64,000 bases of DNA, taken from contig CADCJW010000002.1 of the NCBI GenBank assembly GCA_902801845.1, positions 1-64,000 of the forward strand, in the 5' to 3' direction. Position 1 is the stretch's first letter; each line of letters starts with the position of its first letter. This DNA is from an uncultured Eubacteriales bacterium (GTDB taxonomy: Bacteria > Bacillota > Clostridia > Christensenellales > CAG-138). Made by a program: the position numbers and the translations under genes. The notes beneath the pieces were generated by a model. It was not told the origin of the DNA and did not search any database. It saw nothing but the letters and a program-made list of their open reading frames with translations. This document shows, piece after piece, positions 7,909 through 18,018 of this stretch.

Positions 7909-10900
7909 CGGCTTTCACCCCCTTGAGGAGCTCCTTGCGTGATCTTTTGCGCGGGTCGATGCGGATCTCGACCTTATTCACGAGGAAGGTCAGGATCGCC
8001 GCAAGAACGAAGTAGATCACCGCAACGGCGATCAGCGGGAAAAATGCCTCATAGGTTCGGCTGCGGACGATATCGCCCATCTTTGTCAAATCCTGCACGG
8101 CGACGTAGCCCACAACGGCGGTCGCCTTGATCAGTGCGGTAATCTGTCCCTTATAGGAGGGGAGAAAATGCGGGATCGCCTGAGGCAGCACGATGCGGAA
8201 GAACGCTTTATGATCCGAGTAACCCAAGGCGTAGGCAGCCTCGGTCTGACCACGGTCGATCGCCCCAACGCCAGCTTTGAGCATCCCATATACCGCCGCG
8301 CCGAACACCAGCGTAAAACCTATGACCGACACCGCCGTTCCCGAGATGGCGATCTTGCCGAAGATGACGTAGTACAGGATCATAAGCAGCACCACCACCG
8401 GCATTCCCTGCACCAGCCACACGCAGAAGCGGGTAAGGACATTGGCGACGGGGTTTCCGTTCCTGCATAGCATGAACACGCCGAAGCCAAGTGCCGTACC
8501 AAACAGGATGGACAGCACGGTAATCAGCATCGTCGTGCCGATGCCTTCGACAAAGAGCTGCCAGCGGTTTTCCCGGATAAAGGTTTTCTCAAAGCTCGCC
8601 CGGACACCGTCAAGGAACGATTCCTGTTTCCCGGCTGTGCTGTCGAGGACTACGAACACCACGCTTTCCGCGAAATGCGGCTCTGAGAAATCCACGCTCT
8701 CCTTGCGCTCCTCCGTGGCGGCAAGGCACGCGCAGGCAAAATCGCACTTTCCGGCCTGAACAGAGGCCAAAACGCCGTCGAAATTCATCTGCTCCACCTG
8801 CAGCGCAAAACCGTTTTCCTCGCAGAAGCGTGCGGCCAGTTCGATTTCAAAGCCGACAATGACATTGTCCCGGACATAGTTAAACGGCATTTGCGTACCC
8901 GTGGCCGCCAGGCGCAGCATTCCGTTTGTCGCAGGCAGCGCGGAAATGTCGAGCATGGTTTTGACGGACTCATCCTCGCCGAACCATTTCTCGCGCAGTG
9001 TTTCCAGTTCACCGCTTTCACGGAGCTCCCGGATGTACACACTGAAACGCTCGCGCAGCGCGGCTCCGTCCTTCGTTTTCGGGAAGGCGAAGCTGACATC
9101 CGCGTCCGTCAGGTGTTCGTCCAGCCAGGTGATGCTCTTATCCTCATAGCTTATGAAGAGAGCTCCCGATTGTGGCCGGGCCATTGCGTCGATCTTGCCC
9201 GCCTTCAGCGCATCGATCATATCCGCGGTCGTGTTGAAGTAGACGATCTGCGCCGTGGGAAGCCGCTTTGCTGCCAGGCTGTCGTGGATCGTGCCCGTTA
9301 CGACGCCGATCCGCTTTCCCGCGAGCTCGTCAACGCTTCCATATCCGCCCTTGGCTACGACGGAACCTGTCGTGGTCAAATCCGATGAGCGCACCGCGAG
9401 TACGATGCCTCCGTGGGCCGTCGGGCCGGAAAACAGCACTTGCTCCTCTCGCTCCGGCGTCACATTCATATCGGTGGTGAAGTCATATTTTCCCGACTGT
9501 ACTGCCGGGATGCGCCCGGCAAAGTCCACATCTCCGAGCTCCAGCGAGTAGCCCCTCTCCCGGCAGAATCGCACCACAAGGTCGATATCGTAGCCGACGT
9601 TCTTCCCGTCTTTGATGTAGGACCACGGCATATCCGTGGAGGTCGTCACGACCCGGATCGTGCCGTTTTCTCCGGTCAGGTCGGACATATCCACGACCTT
9701 CCGCGCCTCATCCACGCCGAGCCAGATCTCTGCGATCTCGTCCATGGTGCCGTCTGCCCATGCGCGCGCCAGAAACTCGTTCAGTTCCTTGCACAATGCA
9801 GCGCTTTCAGGATCATCCTTCCGGAAAGCAAAAGCGTAGTTGTTCTCTGTCAACGGTTCATGGATATAGTCGATCTCCGGCTGCTCGGCGTGCATGGAGA
9901 TCATTCCCGGCTCGTCGCCGAGGAAGCCGTCGATCTTGCCTGTGAGCAGGGCGGTCGCACAGTCCGGATAGCTGTCAAAGTACAGGTACTCGCTGTCGGG
10001 GAAAAACTCCGCGGCAGTGTCCTCCATCAGGGGCCCCACCAGAACGCCGAGCCTTTTGCCGTTATAGTCCTGCCAGCTCACCGTGCCGTCCGATGCTTCC
10101 GACCCTTCGCCGGTTGCGCGCACCATGGCCGTGACCTCCACATCGAACAGGGGATCGGAAAACGGAATCGCTTCTCCTTTTTCCGGCGTGTAATAGAGGT
10201 TGGACATGATGCAGTCCACATCTCCTGTTTCCGCAGCCGTAACGATACCGCCGAAATCGTAAATCTTAAACTCGACGTCCGCGCCGAGCCAGGCCGCGAA
10301 GCGGTATGCAAGCTCAATGTCGTACCCGCGCAACTCTGTCCCGACGTAATAGGAATAGGGCATCACGGTACCGGTCGTGCCGACTCGCAGTTGGACCGTA
10401 AGATGCTCAGGCAACGTGATCTTCGGCATGGTGTCGTCGGCCAGAATCACCCAGCGCATATACATATCGTCCAGCGTCCCGTCCGCGTTCAGCTCCGAGA
10501 TGAAAGTATTAATCTTTTCCTGAAGGTCCGGGATGGGCGAAATGGGAGACAGCCCGACCGCGACGGTGTTTTTGCTGTAGTTCTCGTCCAGAAGACGAAC
10601 GCCTGCCGTTCCGTTTTCTATGGCAAACTCCATTTCACGACGGGCATACACATAGGCGTCAAGCCTGCCCTTGGCAACATCATCATAGGCCAGAGGATAG
10701 TTGTCATAGACCAAGACCTCCGCCTCGGGATAATCCTGCTGCAGTGTTTCGAACTCCAGCATGTCGCCAGGTACGCCGATCTTCGTACCCGGCTCGCCAA
10801 GCTGGTCAAGCGAGGTGATCTCCTCTTTGTCCTTTGTGCCGCAGCCGGTCAGCATGGTCAGCGCCAGAGCCAGGAAGCAGGCCAAAGCTGTCATTCTTCT

Positions 10901-10957
10901 TTTGTTCCTATGAACCATCTTCCTCTTCCTCTGTTTTCCGTTCCTCATCAGTGTCAT
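7901..10957 (-). CDS. amino-acid ABC transporter: tandem binding domains fused to the permease
   Basis: This 1018-residue protein has a lipoprotein-like signal (LTGC lipobox at about residue 39). It then carries a half-length periplasmic-binding lobe (about 50-170), two complete SBP_bac_3 domains (about 185-430 and 440-690) and a further N-lobe (about 695-780). A HisM/GlnP-type permease (about 800-1000) with several membrane helices and the EAAYALGYS loop follows. SBP and permease are usually separate genes. GGAG lies 7 bases before the ATG at 10957; an in-frame ATG at 10918 behind AGAGGAAG would shorten the n-region. It pairs with the downstream ATPase and probably imports polar amino acids. 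Confidence 0.85.
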   Translation of the reverse strand: MTLMRNGKQRKRKMVHRNKRRMTALACFLALALTMLTGCGTKDKEEITSLDQLGEPGTKIGVPGDMLEFETLQQDYPEAEVLVYDNYPLAYDDVAKGRLDAYVYARREMEFAIENGTAGVRLLDENYSKNTVAVGLSPISPIPDLQEKINTFISELNADGTLDDMYMRWVILADDTMPKITLPEHLTVQLRVGTTGTVMPYSYYVGTELRGYDIELAYRFAAWLGADVEFKIYDFGGIVTAAETGDVDCIMSNLYYTPEKGEAIPFSDPLFDVEVTAMVRATGEGSEASDGTVSWQDYNGKRLGVLVGPLMEDTAAEFFPDSEYLYFDSYPDCATALLTGKIDGFLGDEPGMISMHAEQPEIDYIHEPLTENNYAFAFRKDDPESAALCKELNEFLARAWADGTMDEIAEIWLGVDEARKVVDMSDLTGENGTIRVVTTSTDMPWSYIKDGKNVGYDIDLVVRFCRERGYSLELGDVDFAGRIPAVQSGKYDFTTDMNVTPEREEQVLFSGPTAHGGIVLAVRSSDLTTTGSVVAKGGYGSVDELAGKRIGVVTGTIHDSLAAKRLPTAQIVYFNTTADMIDALKAGKIDAMARPQSGALFISYEDKSITWLDEHLTDADVSFAFPKTKDGAALRERFSVYIRELRESGELETLREKWFGEDESVKTMLDISALPATNGMLRLAATGTQMPFNYVRDNVIVGFEIELAARFCEENGFALQVEQMNFDGVLASVQAGKCDFACACLAATEERKESVDFSEPHFAESVVFVVLDSTAGKQESFLDGVRASFEKTFIRENRWQLFVEGIGTTMLITVLSILFGTALGFGVFMLCRNGNPVANVLTRFCVWLVQGMPVVVLLMILYYVIFGKIAISGTAVSVIGFTLVFGAAVYGMLKAGVGAIDRGQTEAAYALGYSDHKAFFRIVLPQAIPHFLPSYKGQITALIKATAVVGYVAVQDLTKMGDIVRSRTYEAFFPLIAVAVIYFVLAAILTFLVNKVEIRIDPRKRSRKELLKGVKADD

Positions 10958-10960
10958 GCG

Positions 10961-11749
10961 TCAACTCCGCATGGCGTCCATCATTTGAATGACGATCCGG
11001 CTGGAATTGTCCGCCGCGAGATCGCCCATATTGTCAACGCTTTCATGGGCGTTTCCGTCCGCCTTGTCTGACATCGCGCGAATCACCACGAAGGGCATCC
11101 CATACTGTGTGCATACCGCCGCGATGGAAGCACCCTCCATTTCGCAGGCAATAGCGTCAAAATCCTGCTGCAAGCGGCGAACGTATTCCTCGGAGGCTAC
11201 GAACTGATCTCCGGTGGCAACGGTGCCTTTGAGCACGTGATCCTCGCCTACCACCTGAACGGCAGCCTCGAAGGTCAGATCCACCAGATCGGGGTCGCAG
11301 GTATAGAAGACCTTTTCTCCCATTTCTTCTCCGGTAACACCGCTGGACCAGACAAAGCCGTCGTTGGTGATCGTGCCGTAATCGTGCTGCACCAGGCGCG
11401 TTGCGATCACCTGATCCAGTACCTGCGTCTCATCGCCGACGCCGCCCGCGATACCGGTGAAGATCACCTTGGAGATCGGGTAATTGTTCAGCGTGGCCGT
11501 CGCAGCGGAGGCAGCCATGACCTTCCCAATCCCGGACCGCATGATTACTACCGGTTGCCAGTGCAGCGTACCCACATGAAAGTCAACGCCGCCGATGGTA
11601 TCCACGCGGTCGATTTCCGCCTCTTTGAGCAGCAGCGCAACAAGGCCGAGGACAGCGGAAGCCATTTCAACTGCGTGAAACATGCGCGCTTCCAGAGAGT
11701 AATGCCTTCTCTCCAACGCTGTCATTTCTCTTACCGTTTTTTCCGGCAT
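10961..11749 (-). CDS. 5'-methylthioadenosine/S-adenosylhomocysteine nucleosidase family protein
   Basis: The sequence fits the MTAN/Pfs nucleosidase family, which hydrolyses MTA or SAH to adenine and a thioribose product: GIGKVMAA, FTGIAGGV, a CEMEGAS ribose-binding segment, and VVIRAMSDKAD with the catalytic Asp. I use the ATG at about 11749 (MPEKTV) because a G-rich ribosome site precedes it; an upstream GTG gives six extra residues. An N-terminal helix of about 35 residues extends beyond the short family members. It lies between the intact STAS gene and the transporter fusion. The gap to the latter is only a few bases, so it shares that operon. Confidence 0.85.
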   Translation of the reverse strand: MPEKTVREMTALERRHYSLEARMFHAVEMASAVLGLVALLLKEAEIDRVDTIGGVDFHVGTLHWQPVVIMRSGIGKVMAASAATATLNNYPISKVIFTGIAGGVGDETQVLDQVIATRLVQHDYGTITNDGFVWSSGVTGEEMGEKVFYTCDPDLVDLTFEAAVQVVGEDHVLKGTVATGDQFVASEEYVRRLQQDFDAIACEMEGASIAAVCTQYGMPFVVIRAMSDKADGNAHESVDNMGDLAADNSSRIVIQMMDAMRS

Positions 11750-11798
11750 GGCGTATCTCCCCCCCACTGTCTTTTCCTCCGGTCAGCAGGACTCCTGC

Positions 11799-12098
11799 TC
11801 ACTCGATTATCAAGATATCTGAAAATCCTGTAACCTCAAAAATCTCCATGATCGTTTCACCCACGTGCACGACCTTCATCTCCCCCTGCTTGTTCATTGT
11901 TTTCTGGGCGGAGAGCAGCACGCGCAGCCCGGCGGAGGAGATGTAATCCAGCGCGGTCATGTCGATGACCAGCGTTGTCACACCGTCCAGAGAGTCCCTC
12001 AGTTCCTTCTCCAGCTCCGGCGCGGTGGTGGTGTCCAGCCGCCCGGTCAGGGAGACGGTCAGCTCAGTCTCGTTGGTGTTTTTTGTGATATTCAGCAT
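11799..12098 (-). CDS. STAS-domain anti-sigma factor antagonist (SpoIIAA/RsbV type)
   Basis: The 99-residue protein is a single STAS domain with the conserved DYISSAGLRVL segment that holds the phosphorylatable Ser, and a C-terminal FEVTGFSDIL. Proteins of this family are phosphorylated by RsbW-type kinases and dephosphorylated by PP2C phosphatases, both of which are encoded about 9 kb downstream on the same strand. It starts 28 bases after the MATE fusion gene. A second copy at 6639-6271 is interrupted by a stop codon, so this is the only intact STAS partner in the window. Confidence 0.9.
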   Translation of the reverse strand: MLNITKNTNETELTVSLTGRLDTTTAPELEKELRDSLDGVTTLVIDMTALDYISSAGLRVLLSAQKTMNKQGEMKVVHVGETIMEIFEVTGFSDILIIE

Positions 12099-12126
12099 GA
12101 TTTTTACCTCCAGGCTAAAATGATTT

Positions 12127-13845
12127 TTATGGTTTGGGAAACCGTATCATATTGCGGTTATATCCTGTTGTTGTAAGATACGCCTTCTCCTTTTGCGCGT
12201 TCAGAAGGCCATTGATAACGAAGCTGCTCAGGCCGTCGATCTTCAGTTCTGGATCGGTCACATCAAAAATCACGCCGGAATCCCGCTCGATCAGCAGGAC
12301 GGAGTCCTTCTCAAACAGAAGCGAGATTTCGACAAGGAGCGGCTTTCGGACCGCCTTGTTCTTTTCAATCAGGGTCAGCCCGATCTCCTCGGTAAAGAGC
12401 GCCGCCTGTGTTGCGCTTCTGTCGCTGAATCCGCGATCACGCAGCGCTTCATTGACCTGCTCGGACAGCCTGACGCAGCTTTCCTTCGTCAGAGTGTCAT
12501 CAAGGACAAGAATCGGCTTCTCCGTGCCTTCGAGGAGATAGGGAAAGCGTGCCTTGCCATAGCGAAGGCGAATATACAGCAGAGACAGCCCCAGCGCCAG
12601 CAGCGGCGCAACGGCAAAGGCTGACCAAAGCCCCGCCTGTCCAAAAAGCACCGAGCCAAGGACGGGCAGGAGAGAATACAGCAACCCGTCCTTCAAAAAA
12701 GTGATCCCCACCGACAGCCCCACATGGTCGATCAGCATATAATACGAGGTCATCAGGGAGATCGCACTGCAAAAGACCATGCCCATGCAGACGATCCGGA
12801 CGGCTTGGATAGAGGGAAGCAGCGCCGCTCCGCTGCTGATTCCGAATAAACCGCAAAACTGCCTGGCCAGGAGAAACACAAGAAGATTGGCGATCAGCCC
12901 TTCGGCCAGGGCGGCCTTGATCGCAGCACGCATAAGCCTGCGGATCATCACGTAATTATTCTCGCCCAGGTATGTCCCCAAAAGAGGCTGCACCGCAAGA
13001 CCAACGCCGTCCATGACCACGCCGAACTCGATCAGACTGATCACGACCGCCAGCGTGACTTGTCCCGTTTCGCCATAGTGGGCTGAGACATGGCCGATCA
13101 ACACATAGTCCGCCACCGCCCAGCAGAGATAGATCACCGCGTCCACGATGCTGAAACGAACGCTCTGCACCAGATCGGACACGGACAGATGCCAGACAAA
13201 ATGCAGCGTGTTGCTCTTGCGGAGAAAGTGCCAGAGGGAGGCCATAAGCCCCAGCGCGTTGCCGATGATCGTCCCCAGAATGATGCCGAGCATTCCAAAG
13301 CGGCTCGCCAACAGCACGGAAAACAGGATATTCCCGCCGATCTGGCAGCCGTAGCAGACATTGTTGCAGGTCTCGTCCCCATCGGTATAGACCATTTGGC
13401 TCAGATACGAGACCATGACGTTGAGCACGGCGTTGAGCGGGGTCCAGCGATAATAGACCAACGCAAGCTCATAGATCTCACCGTTGATCCCATTTGCTTT
13501 GAAATACATGTCTCGCAAAAGGATCAACTGCAGCGCGCCCATCACCGAGATAGCGCCGCTCAGGATCAGCCCCTGTCCGTAGATCTCGTCCGCGCGGCGC
13601 TTGTTCATCGCGCCGATCTCCCGACTGTAGAGGATGCCCGAGCCGATCGAAATGACGGTGGAGAAAAAGGTTACGATACCGGTGACGGGTGTGACCGCGT
13701 TGATGGCCGCAACGCCTGATTCTCCGATAAAATAGCCTGCAATGATATTGTCGCACAGGAGCATAATGTAGATAACCGCCATGGTGAAGGTGCCGGTCAG
13801 CAGCATGGAGCGGAACTTATGCTCACAGAAGCCGTTTTGTCTCAT
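12127..13845 (-). CDS. MATE-like exporter with a C-terminal RsbW-like domain
   Basis: Residues 1 to about 430 form a polytopic MATE/MVIN-type efflux protein with about twelve hydrophobic helices. The last 130 residues are soluble and resemble an HATPase_c_2 domain: a helix with ALFTEEIGLTLIEKN in the N-box place, then IERDSGVIFD as the G1 box and LSSFVINGLLN as the lid helix. The N-box Asn is Thr, so kinase activity is doubtful. The start is the ATG at 13845, overlapping the upstream MATE stop by four bases; a longer frame to 14124 is only read-back through that gene. This is the second transporter here to carry such a domain. Confidence 0.85.
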   Translation of the reverse strand: MRQNGFCEHKFRSMLLTGTFTMAVIYIMLLCDNIIAGYFIGESGVAAINAVTPVTGIVTFFSTVISIGSGILYSREIGAMNKRRADEIYGQGLILSGAISVMGALQLILLRDMYFKANGINGEIYELALVYYRWTPLNAVLNVMVSYLSQMVYTDGDETCNNVCYGCQIGGNILFSVLLASRFGMLGIILGTIIGNALGLMASLWHFLRKSNTLHFVWHLSVSDLVQSVRFSIVDAVIYLCWAVADYVLIGHVSAHYGETGQVTLAVVISLIEFGVVMDGVGLAVQPLLGTYLGENNYVMIRRLMRAAIKAALAEGLIANLLVFLLARQFCGLFGISSGAALLPSIQAVRIVCMGMVFCSAISLMTSYYMLIDHVGLSVGITFLKDGLLYSLLPVLGSVLFGQAGLWSAFAVAPLLALGLSLLYIRLRYGKARFPYLLEGTEKPILVLDDTLTKESCVRLSEQVNEALRDRGFSDRSATQAALFTEEIGLTLIEKNKAVRKPLLVEISLLFEKDSVLLIERDSGVIFDVTDPELKIDGLSSFVINGLLNAQKEKAYLTTTGYNRNMIRFPKP

Positions 13846-15293
13846 ATTTCCGACCTCGATTCTGATTGCGCCTGCGCTTGGCGGAGCAGATATTTGTCCA
13901 TACGGAAGTCCGAAAGACGCGTCGGAAAATGCCCGGCGGCTTTCCATACAAGGCACAGGTTCAGCAGGAAGGCGGCCAGCTCTCCCGCAAAGCCGCCGAG
14001 GCAAAAGCCCACGACGCCGAACAACTCGCCGAGCAGGAGCTTGAAGGCCAGCGGAAACAGCAGCGCTTCCGCGAAGAAAATCACATGCGCCTGACCGTAA
14101 GCACCCACTATTTTGTAATAGCAAACCAGCTCGGAATTGAGCATATAGAACACAAAGCCGAGCGCACAGGAGACGGTGAGCCAGACAGCGCTGCTCACAG
14201 CCGCCGGGTCATCCCCTGTGAGGAAAAGGCCGGTCAGCGGGCGGGCCAACAGCAGCAGTGCAGCCGCGATCAGCGCAGAGCCGAGGACGCCTCCCCTGGT
14301 GAGGCGTTTTGCGGCGTCGTGGAGCTCTCTGTCCGCCGTTTTACCGTCCTTTTCGAGGGAAATGCTGATGCGCTTTCCGACCCGCTCTCCCAGCACCGTA
14401 GTCACCAGAAAGCTGAAGCCAACGCAGATTACTTCCGGGAAATTGTCGATGGCTTCAAAAACGCCGACGCCCGCAATCACCGATTCCGAGAAGCGCGAGA
14501 GCAGATAGAGATTCTCCACGAGATACAGAACGCCCACGAAGCCATATTCCATGAAGTCAGGCATTCCTGTAAAAAAGGCGTCCCGGATGTCTGCAGGCCG
14601 AAGGCGAAGCGCGGTAAAGGCTGCCCGGGAGGTCCTCCGGCGAGACACAAAGGCGGACAGGATAATATAGAGATCCGCGGCGGCTATACCGACGATGTTC
14701 ATCGTCATATAACCTGCCATGGATGGATCGGTAACGGTAACAAGGACGCCGCCGGAAAGCATGATCCCGTAAAGAATGAGGTTCGTTATAAGCAGCTTCT
14801 GCCGCTCTTCAAAAAACAAAAGGCAGCTTGCAATACTGAAAAGGCCCTGCGGCATGAAGTTCAGCAGGAACAGCGAATAACACTCCCGGCTGAGCTGCGC
14901 GAGGGCTTCGCTTCCTTCGTTTGCGCCGAGCAGGTCAAGCATCGGCGTTTGAAACACGGCAAAGAGCAGGGTCAGCACGGCCATCACGAGGAGGATCCAT
15001 GTGTAACCCGCATTCTTATGTCGCTCAAAGGCCTCAAAATCTCTTGCGCCATAGTCCTTGGCGCAGACCGCCTGAACGCCGTTGTAGCCCAGGGCGACGA
15101 AGGCGCTGGCGACCATTACGCAGGGCATCACGATCTCGTAGGCCGCCGCGCCATCCGCACCGAGAAACCGGCTTATGAAGAAAATGTTGATTAAATTCTT
15201 GACTACCAGATCCATCTCGGCGATGAGCGCAAAAAACAAGGTTCTGCCGCTGTCATGCCAGACCTGGAATCCGTTATTCTTTTGTTCGTTCAT
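13842..15293 (-). CDS. MATE-family efflux transporter
   Basis: The 483-residue protein has the usual MATE length and about twelve membrane helices in two halves. It begins with a soluble N-terminus and FFALIAEMDLVVKNLINIFFISRFLGADG, the family's first helix pair with the Ala-Ala-Tyr loop (here written only as a marker for residues 18-47). It overlaps the downstream MATE/RsbW-like fusion by four bases, so the two may act as a pair. Substrate cannot be told from sequence; family members export cationic drugs or small molecules using sodium or protons. Confidence 0.85.
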   Translation of the reverse strand: MNEQKNNGFQVWHDSGRTLFFALIAEMDLVVKNLINIFFISRFLGADGAAAYEIVMPCVMVASAFVALGYNGVQAVCAKDYGARDFEAFERHKNAGYTWILLVMAVLTLLFAVFQTPMLDLLGANEGSEALAQLSRECYSLFLLNFMPQGLFSIASCLLFFEERQKLLITNLILYGIMLSGGVLVTVTDPSMAGYMTMNIVGIAAADLYIILSAFVSRRRTSRAAFTALRLRPADIRDAFFTGMPDFMEYGFVGVLYLVENLYLLSRFSESVIAGVGVFEAIDNFPEVICVGFSFLVTTVLGERVGKRISISLEKDGKTADRELHDAAKRLTRGGVLGSALIAAALLLLARPLTGLFLTGDDPAAVSSAVWLTVSCALGFVFYMLNSELVCYYKIVGAYGQAHVIFFAEALLFPLAFKLLLGELFGVVGFCLGGFAGELAAFLLNLCLVWKAAGHFPTRLSDFRMDKYLLRQAQAQSESRSEI

Positions 15294-15323
15294 CCTTTGC
15301 TGTTCAGCCTTGCTAAGCTTTCT

Positions 15324-17984
15324 TCACGCTGCGTCATCAAGTGAATCGCTGTTAATCGGAAACGTGAAATATGTATTCGGATAAGGTTCGTCTTCTAGTG
15401 TGAAGTGCCACCATTCCTCCTCCAGCGGACGGAAGCCGTGCTTCATCATGACTTCGCGCAGAAGCATGCGCATGGCATACTGTTCCTCCGTGATATCCGT
15501 ATAATCCGGATGGCTGAGTTCTCCGAAGAAGTCAAAGGTACCGCCCATATCCACTTCGCGCTCCGTATTCATATCAAAGAGCGTCAGATCCACTGTACTG
15601 CCGCGGCTGTGACCGGAATGCTCCGCAATATAGCCCTGCGGGAAGAGGACATCCTTATCCAGATCAGGATAAAAATATTCTTTCATCCGTGTGTCCTCCG
15701 TATCCAGGGCCCAGTTCATGAAATGAGTAACGGCCATCTGCGGTCGATAAGCGTCAAATATCTTCAGGCGGTAGCCCATACTCACAAGTTCATCGCTGAC
15801 TTCTTTCAGTGCGGCTGCAGCCTCTTCAGTCAGCATGGCCAGCGGTTCCTCGTATCCTTCTATGCGGTCACCGACAAAATTGTATGTTGAATAGTAGCGG
15901 ATCTCCAGGATGGCATCCGGTACGGCTTCGCTCAGCAGCACAAAGCTGGAGGAATCATCCGAGAGAATGATGTCCGCTTCCTGCCCTGCCGACCACGCCG
16001 CTGTGCGGGCAGCCACATTTTCCTTCAGATTCGTGAAGAAGAACATGTAGTCATACAGGTGATATGCACCTTCCGGGAAAACATCAAGGCCCGGAGGATA
16101 GTCCGCCGCATTAATATCCGTCACGACCAGCTGGCCGCGGCTGCCGATATAGGCACCGCACAGAGCCGGGATGGGCTCGCCACCGATCTGCATGACTGCG
16201 CCGAGGTTGAGTGACTTATCGGCAGCCGTGCTGTCCGTCTTCCAATTCAGAGGGTTGATGGAAAGTGCTTTCATGCCCGCCGGTATAATAATCGTCTCGG
16301 TCACATTTCCATCCTCACAGTCAAAGCTGACAACTGTACCGACGTCTGTCTCTCCGGACGCAGGTATGATTTGCGGATAGGTTTCCGTCATTTCTTCGGT
16401 AACGCTCCAGCCGATGGAATAGACGGCGATCAGCCTGTCACGCAGAGCCTGCGCCTCTTCGCTCTCCCCGCCGTAATACTCTTTCAGGATTTCCAGGCAC
16501 ATCTCTCCGCCCTGGGAGAACCCGGCGAGAATGATCCCGCGGCCTTCGTTTTCATGATCAAGATACCAGCGGAAGGCGGCGGAAATATCCTCATAGGCGA
16601 CCTGCCTGGCCTTATCCCGCTCTGCCCCCGGCAGACTGTATGCGTTGATCGACATCTGACGATAATACGGAGAAAACAGACGCCCTGTTTCCTCGTATAT
16701 ACCCTTTTCCAGATCGAGAGCATAGATGAAATTACTTTTGAGTTTGTCATTGAGATCAAAAGAGTTTGTTTCGCTTCTTGTGTCCACAGTCGGACAAATC
16801 AGGAAGACATCGACATCCCGGTCCTCACCCATTTCAAAGTATGCCCAATTGTCCGCTATGCTGTAATCCAGAGCGGTATATGCTTCAGGCTCCAGATACT
16901 GCTGTTCGGCCTTGGTAATACCGTCTGCGTAGATCCGGGCAAAGTCATTTTTCATGGAGATCGGGATAAATCCCTTTGCAGCGTAATCCGCAGACTTTGT
17001 CTCCCAATCCTGAGTGCCCCATTCCCGGATATCATCATCCGCAACGATCATATACGCCTGCGCAGGATACGGATTCCTGCTGTCGATCGTATAATTCATC
17101 ATGCTGGTATCACTACCGCTGTTGCCAAATGCCAGGACCGGCCGCTGACCGATCTCTCTTTCGACATAGATGGATTTATTACCGTTAAGGTTCTTCTGGA
17201 TAAAGCCTCCGGTAATGATCAGCTCATCACCGTTCTCATATTTGAAATCCATATTCGACGAGACAGATTCGTATCCCACCTGTTTGACTTCGAAATCTGT
17301 ACCTATCACATGGTTGGGTGTGACGTAATCCCTGTAGGGAGAATTAGCGATAATCGCCCTGGTAGTGGTCCGCTCGGTACCGCTGATCACATAAATTGTG
17401 AAGCCATTTTCATACAGATATTGAACCAACTCCACCATCGGAAGATAGGCGTTGTCGATATACCGCATGTTGTCAAAGCTTGCCGTATGCTTCTGTCCAA
17501 ACTCGACTGCGTACTCATAGAACTCCTCCATGGTCATTCCTGCGTACGCTTTCGCAAAGTTTCTTGCCAGGTTCTCATCCGCTGTATATCCGGGTCTGAT
17601 GGAGGCGGCTATCTGCTTCAGTTCGTCCGATACCCGTTCTGGATGATCGACCAGACAATATTCGATGAACATCATCGTATCGTAATAGGTATAGTACGTC
17701 TCGCAGGTCAGCGTCCCGTCCATATCAAATACTGCAATACGGTCTTTCTCGGGAATGAAGTCGGCTTCATTCTTCGGATCGGTCACCTGTTTTACATAAT
17801 CTCTTAAGCTTTGCGCAGCCGTTGAATCAGGTGACCAGCAGTTGGACAGCGGTGTGCTTTTTGCTGACCGCTTTGAGAGGATAACCCCTGCCGCTATTGC
17901 CGCTATGATCGCGACCAGGATTATGACCGCAATCACAACTGTTCTTTTGTTGTTGCGGATTACTTTGTTCTCCGGCTGTTCCAT
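15324..17984 (-). CDS. HAD phosphatase / alpha-beta hydrolase / VanX-type D,D-dipeptidase triple fusion
   Basis: An N-terminal membrane helix (about 15-37) anchors an 886-residue extracytoplasmic protein. Residues about 80-340 are a HAD phosphatase with the nucleophile motif DMDGT (87-91), VISGTERTT and a late GNSGSDTSM. Residues about 365-680 look like a DUF3089-type alpha/beta hydrolase with GFSQGGE as the nucleophile elbow. Residues about 690-880 match VanX D-Ala-D-Ala dipeptidase, with the zinc ligands in SGHSRGSTVDLTL and EEWWHF. GGAGG precedes the ATG. It probably works on cell-wall peptides and phosphorylated compounds outside the membrane. A fusion of all three is unusual. Confidence 0.82.
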   Translation of the reverse strand: MEQPENKVIRNNKRTVVIAVIILVAIIAAIAAGVILSKRSAKSTPLSNCWSPDSTAAQSLRDYVKQVTDPKNEADFIPEKDRIAVFDMDGTLTCETYYTYYDTMMFIEYCLVDHPERVSDELKQIAASIRPGYTADENLARNFAKAYAGMTMEEFYEYAVEFGQKHTASFDNMRYIDNAYLPMVELVQYLYENGFTIYVISGTERTTTRAIIANSPYRDYVTPNHVIGTDFEVKQVGYESVSSNMDFKYENGDELIITGGFIQKNLNGNKSIYVEREIGQRPVLAFGNSGSDTSMMNYTIDSRNPYPAQAYMIVADDDIREWGTQDWETKSADYAAKGFIPISMKNDFARIYADGITKAEQQYLEPEAYTALDYSIADNWAYFEMGEDRDVDVFLICPTVDTRSETNSFDLNDKLKSNFIYALDLEKGIYEETGRLFSPYYRQMSINAYSLPGAERDKARQVAYEDISAAFRWYLDHENEGRGIILAGFSQGGEMCLEILKEYYGGESEEAQALRDRLIAVYSIGWSVTEEMTETYPQIIPASGETDVGTVVSFDCEDGNVTETIIIPAGMKALSINPLNWKTDSTAADKSLNLGAVMQIGGEPIPALCGAYIGSRGQLVVTDINAADYPPGLDVFPEGAYHLYDYMFFFTNLKENVAARTAAWSAGQEADIILSDDSSSFVLLSEAVPDAILEIRYYSTYNFVGDRIEGYEEPLAMLTEEAAAALKEVSDELVSMGYRLKIFDAYRPQMAVTHFMNWALDTEDTRMKEYFYPDLDKDVLFPQGYIAEHSGHSRGSTVDLTLFDMNTEREVDMGGTFDFFGELSHPDYTDITEEQYAMRMLLREVMMKHGFRPLEEEWWHFTLEDEPYPNTYFTFPINSDSLDDAA

Positions 17985-18018
17985 CTCTTCTGTTCCTCCA
18001 ATACTCTGTTATATCCGA

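Noticed and set aside
9413..11071. 552-residue plus-strand frame opposite the transporter fusion
   Set aside because: Antisense shadow; the minus-strand SBP and permease domains are unmistakable.
13846..14124. N-terminal extension of the MATE/RsbW-like fusion by 93 residues
   Set aside because: The extension lies wholly inside the upstream MATE gene in another frame, is Arg-rich and lacks a ribosome site; the ATG at 13845 with a 4-base overlap is better.
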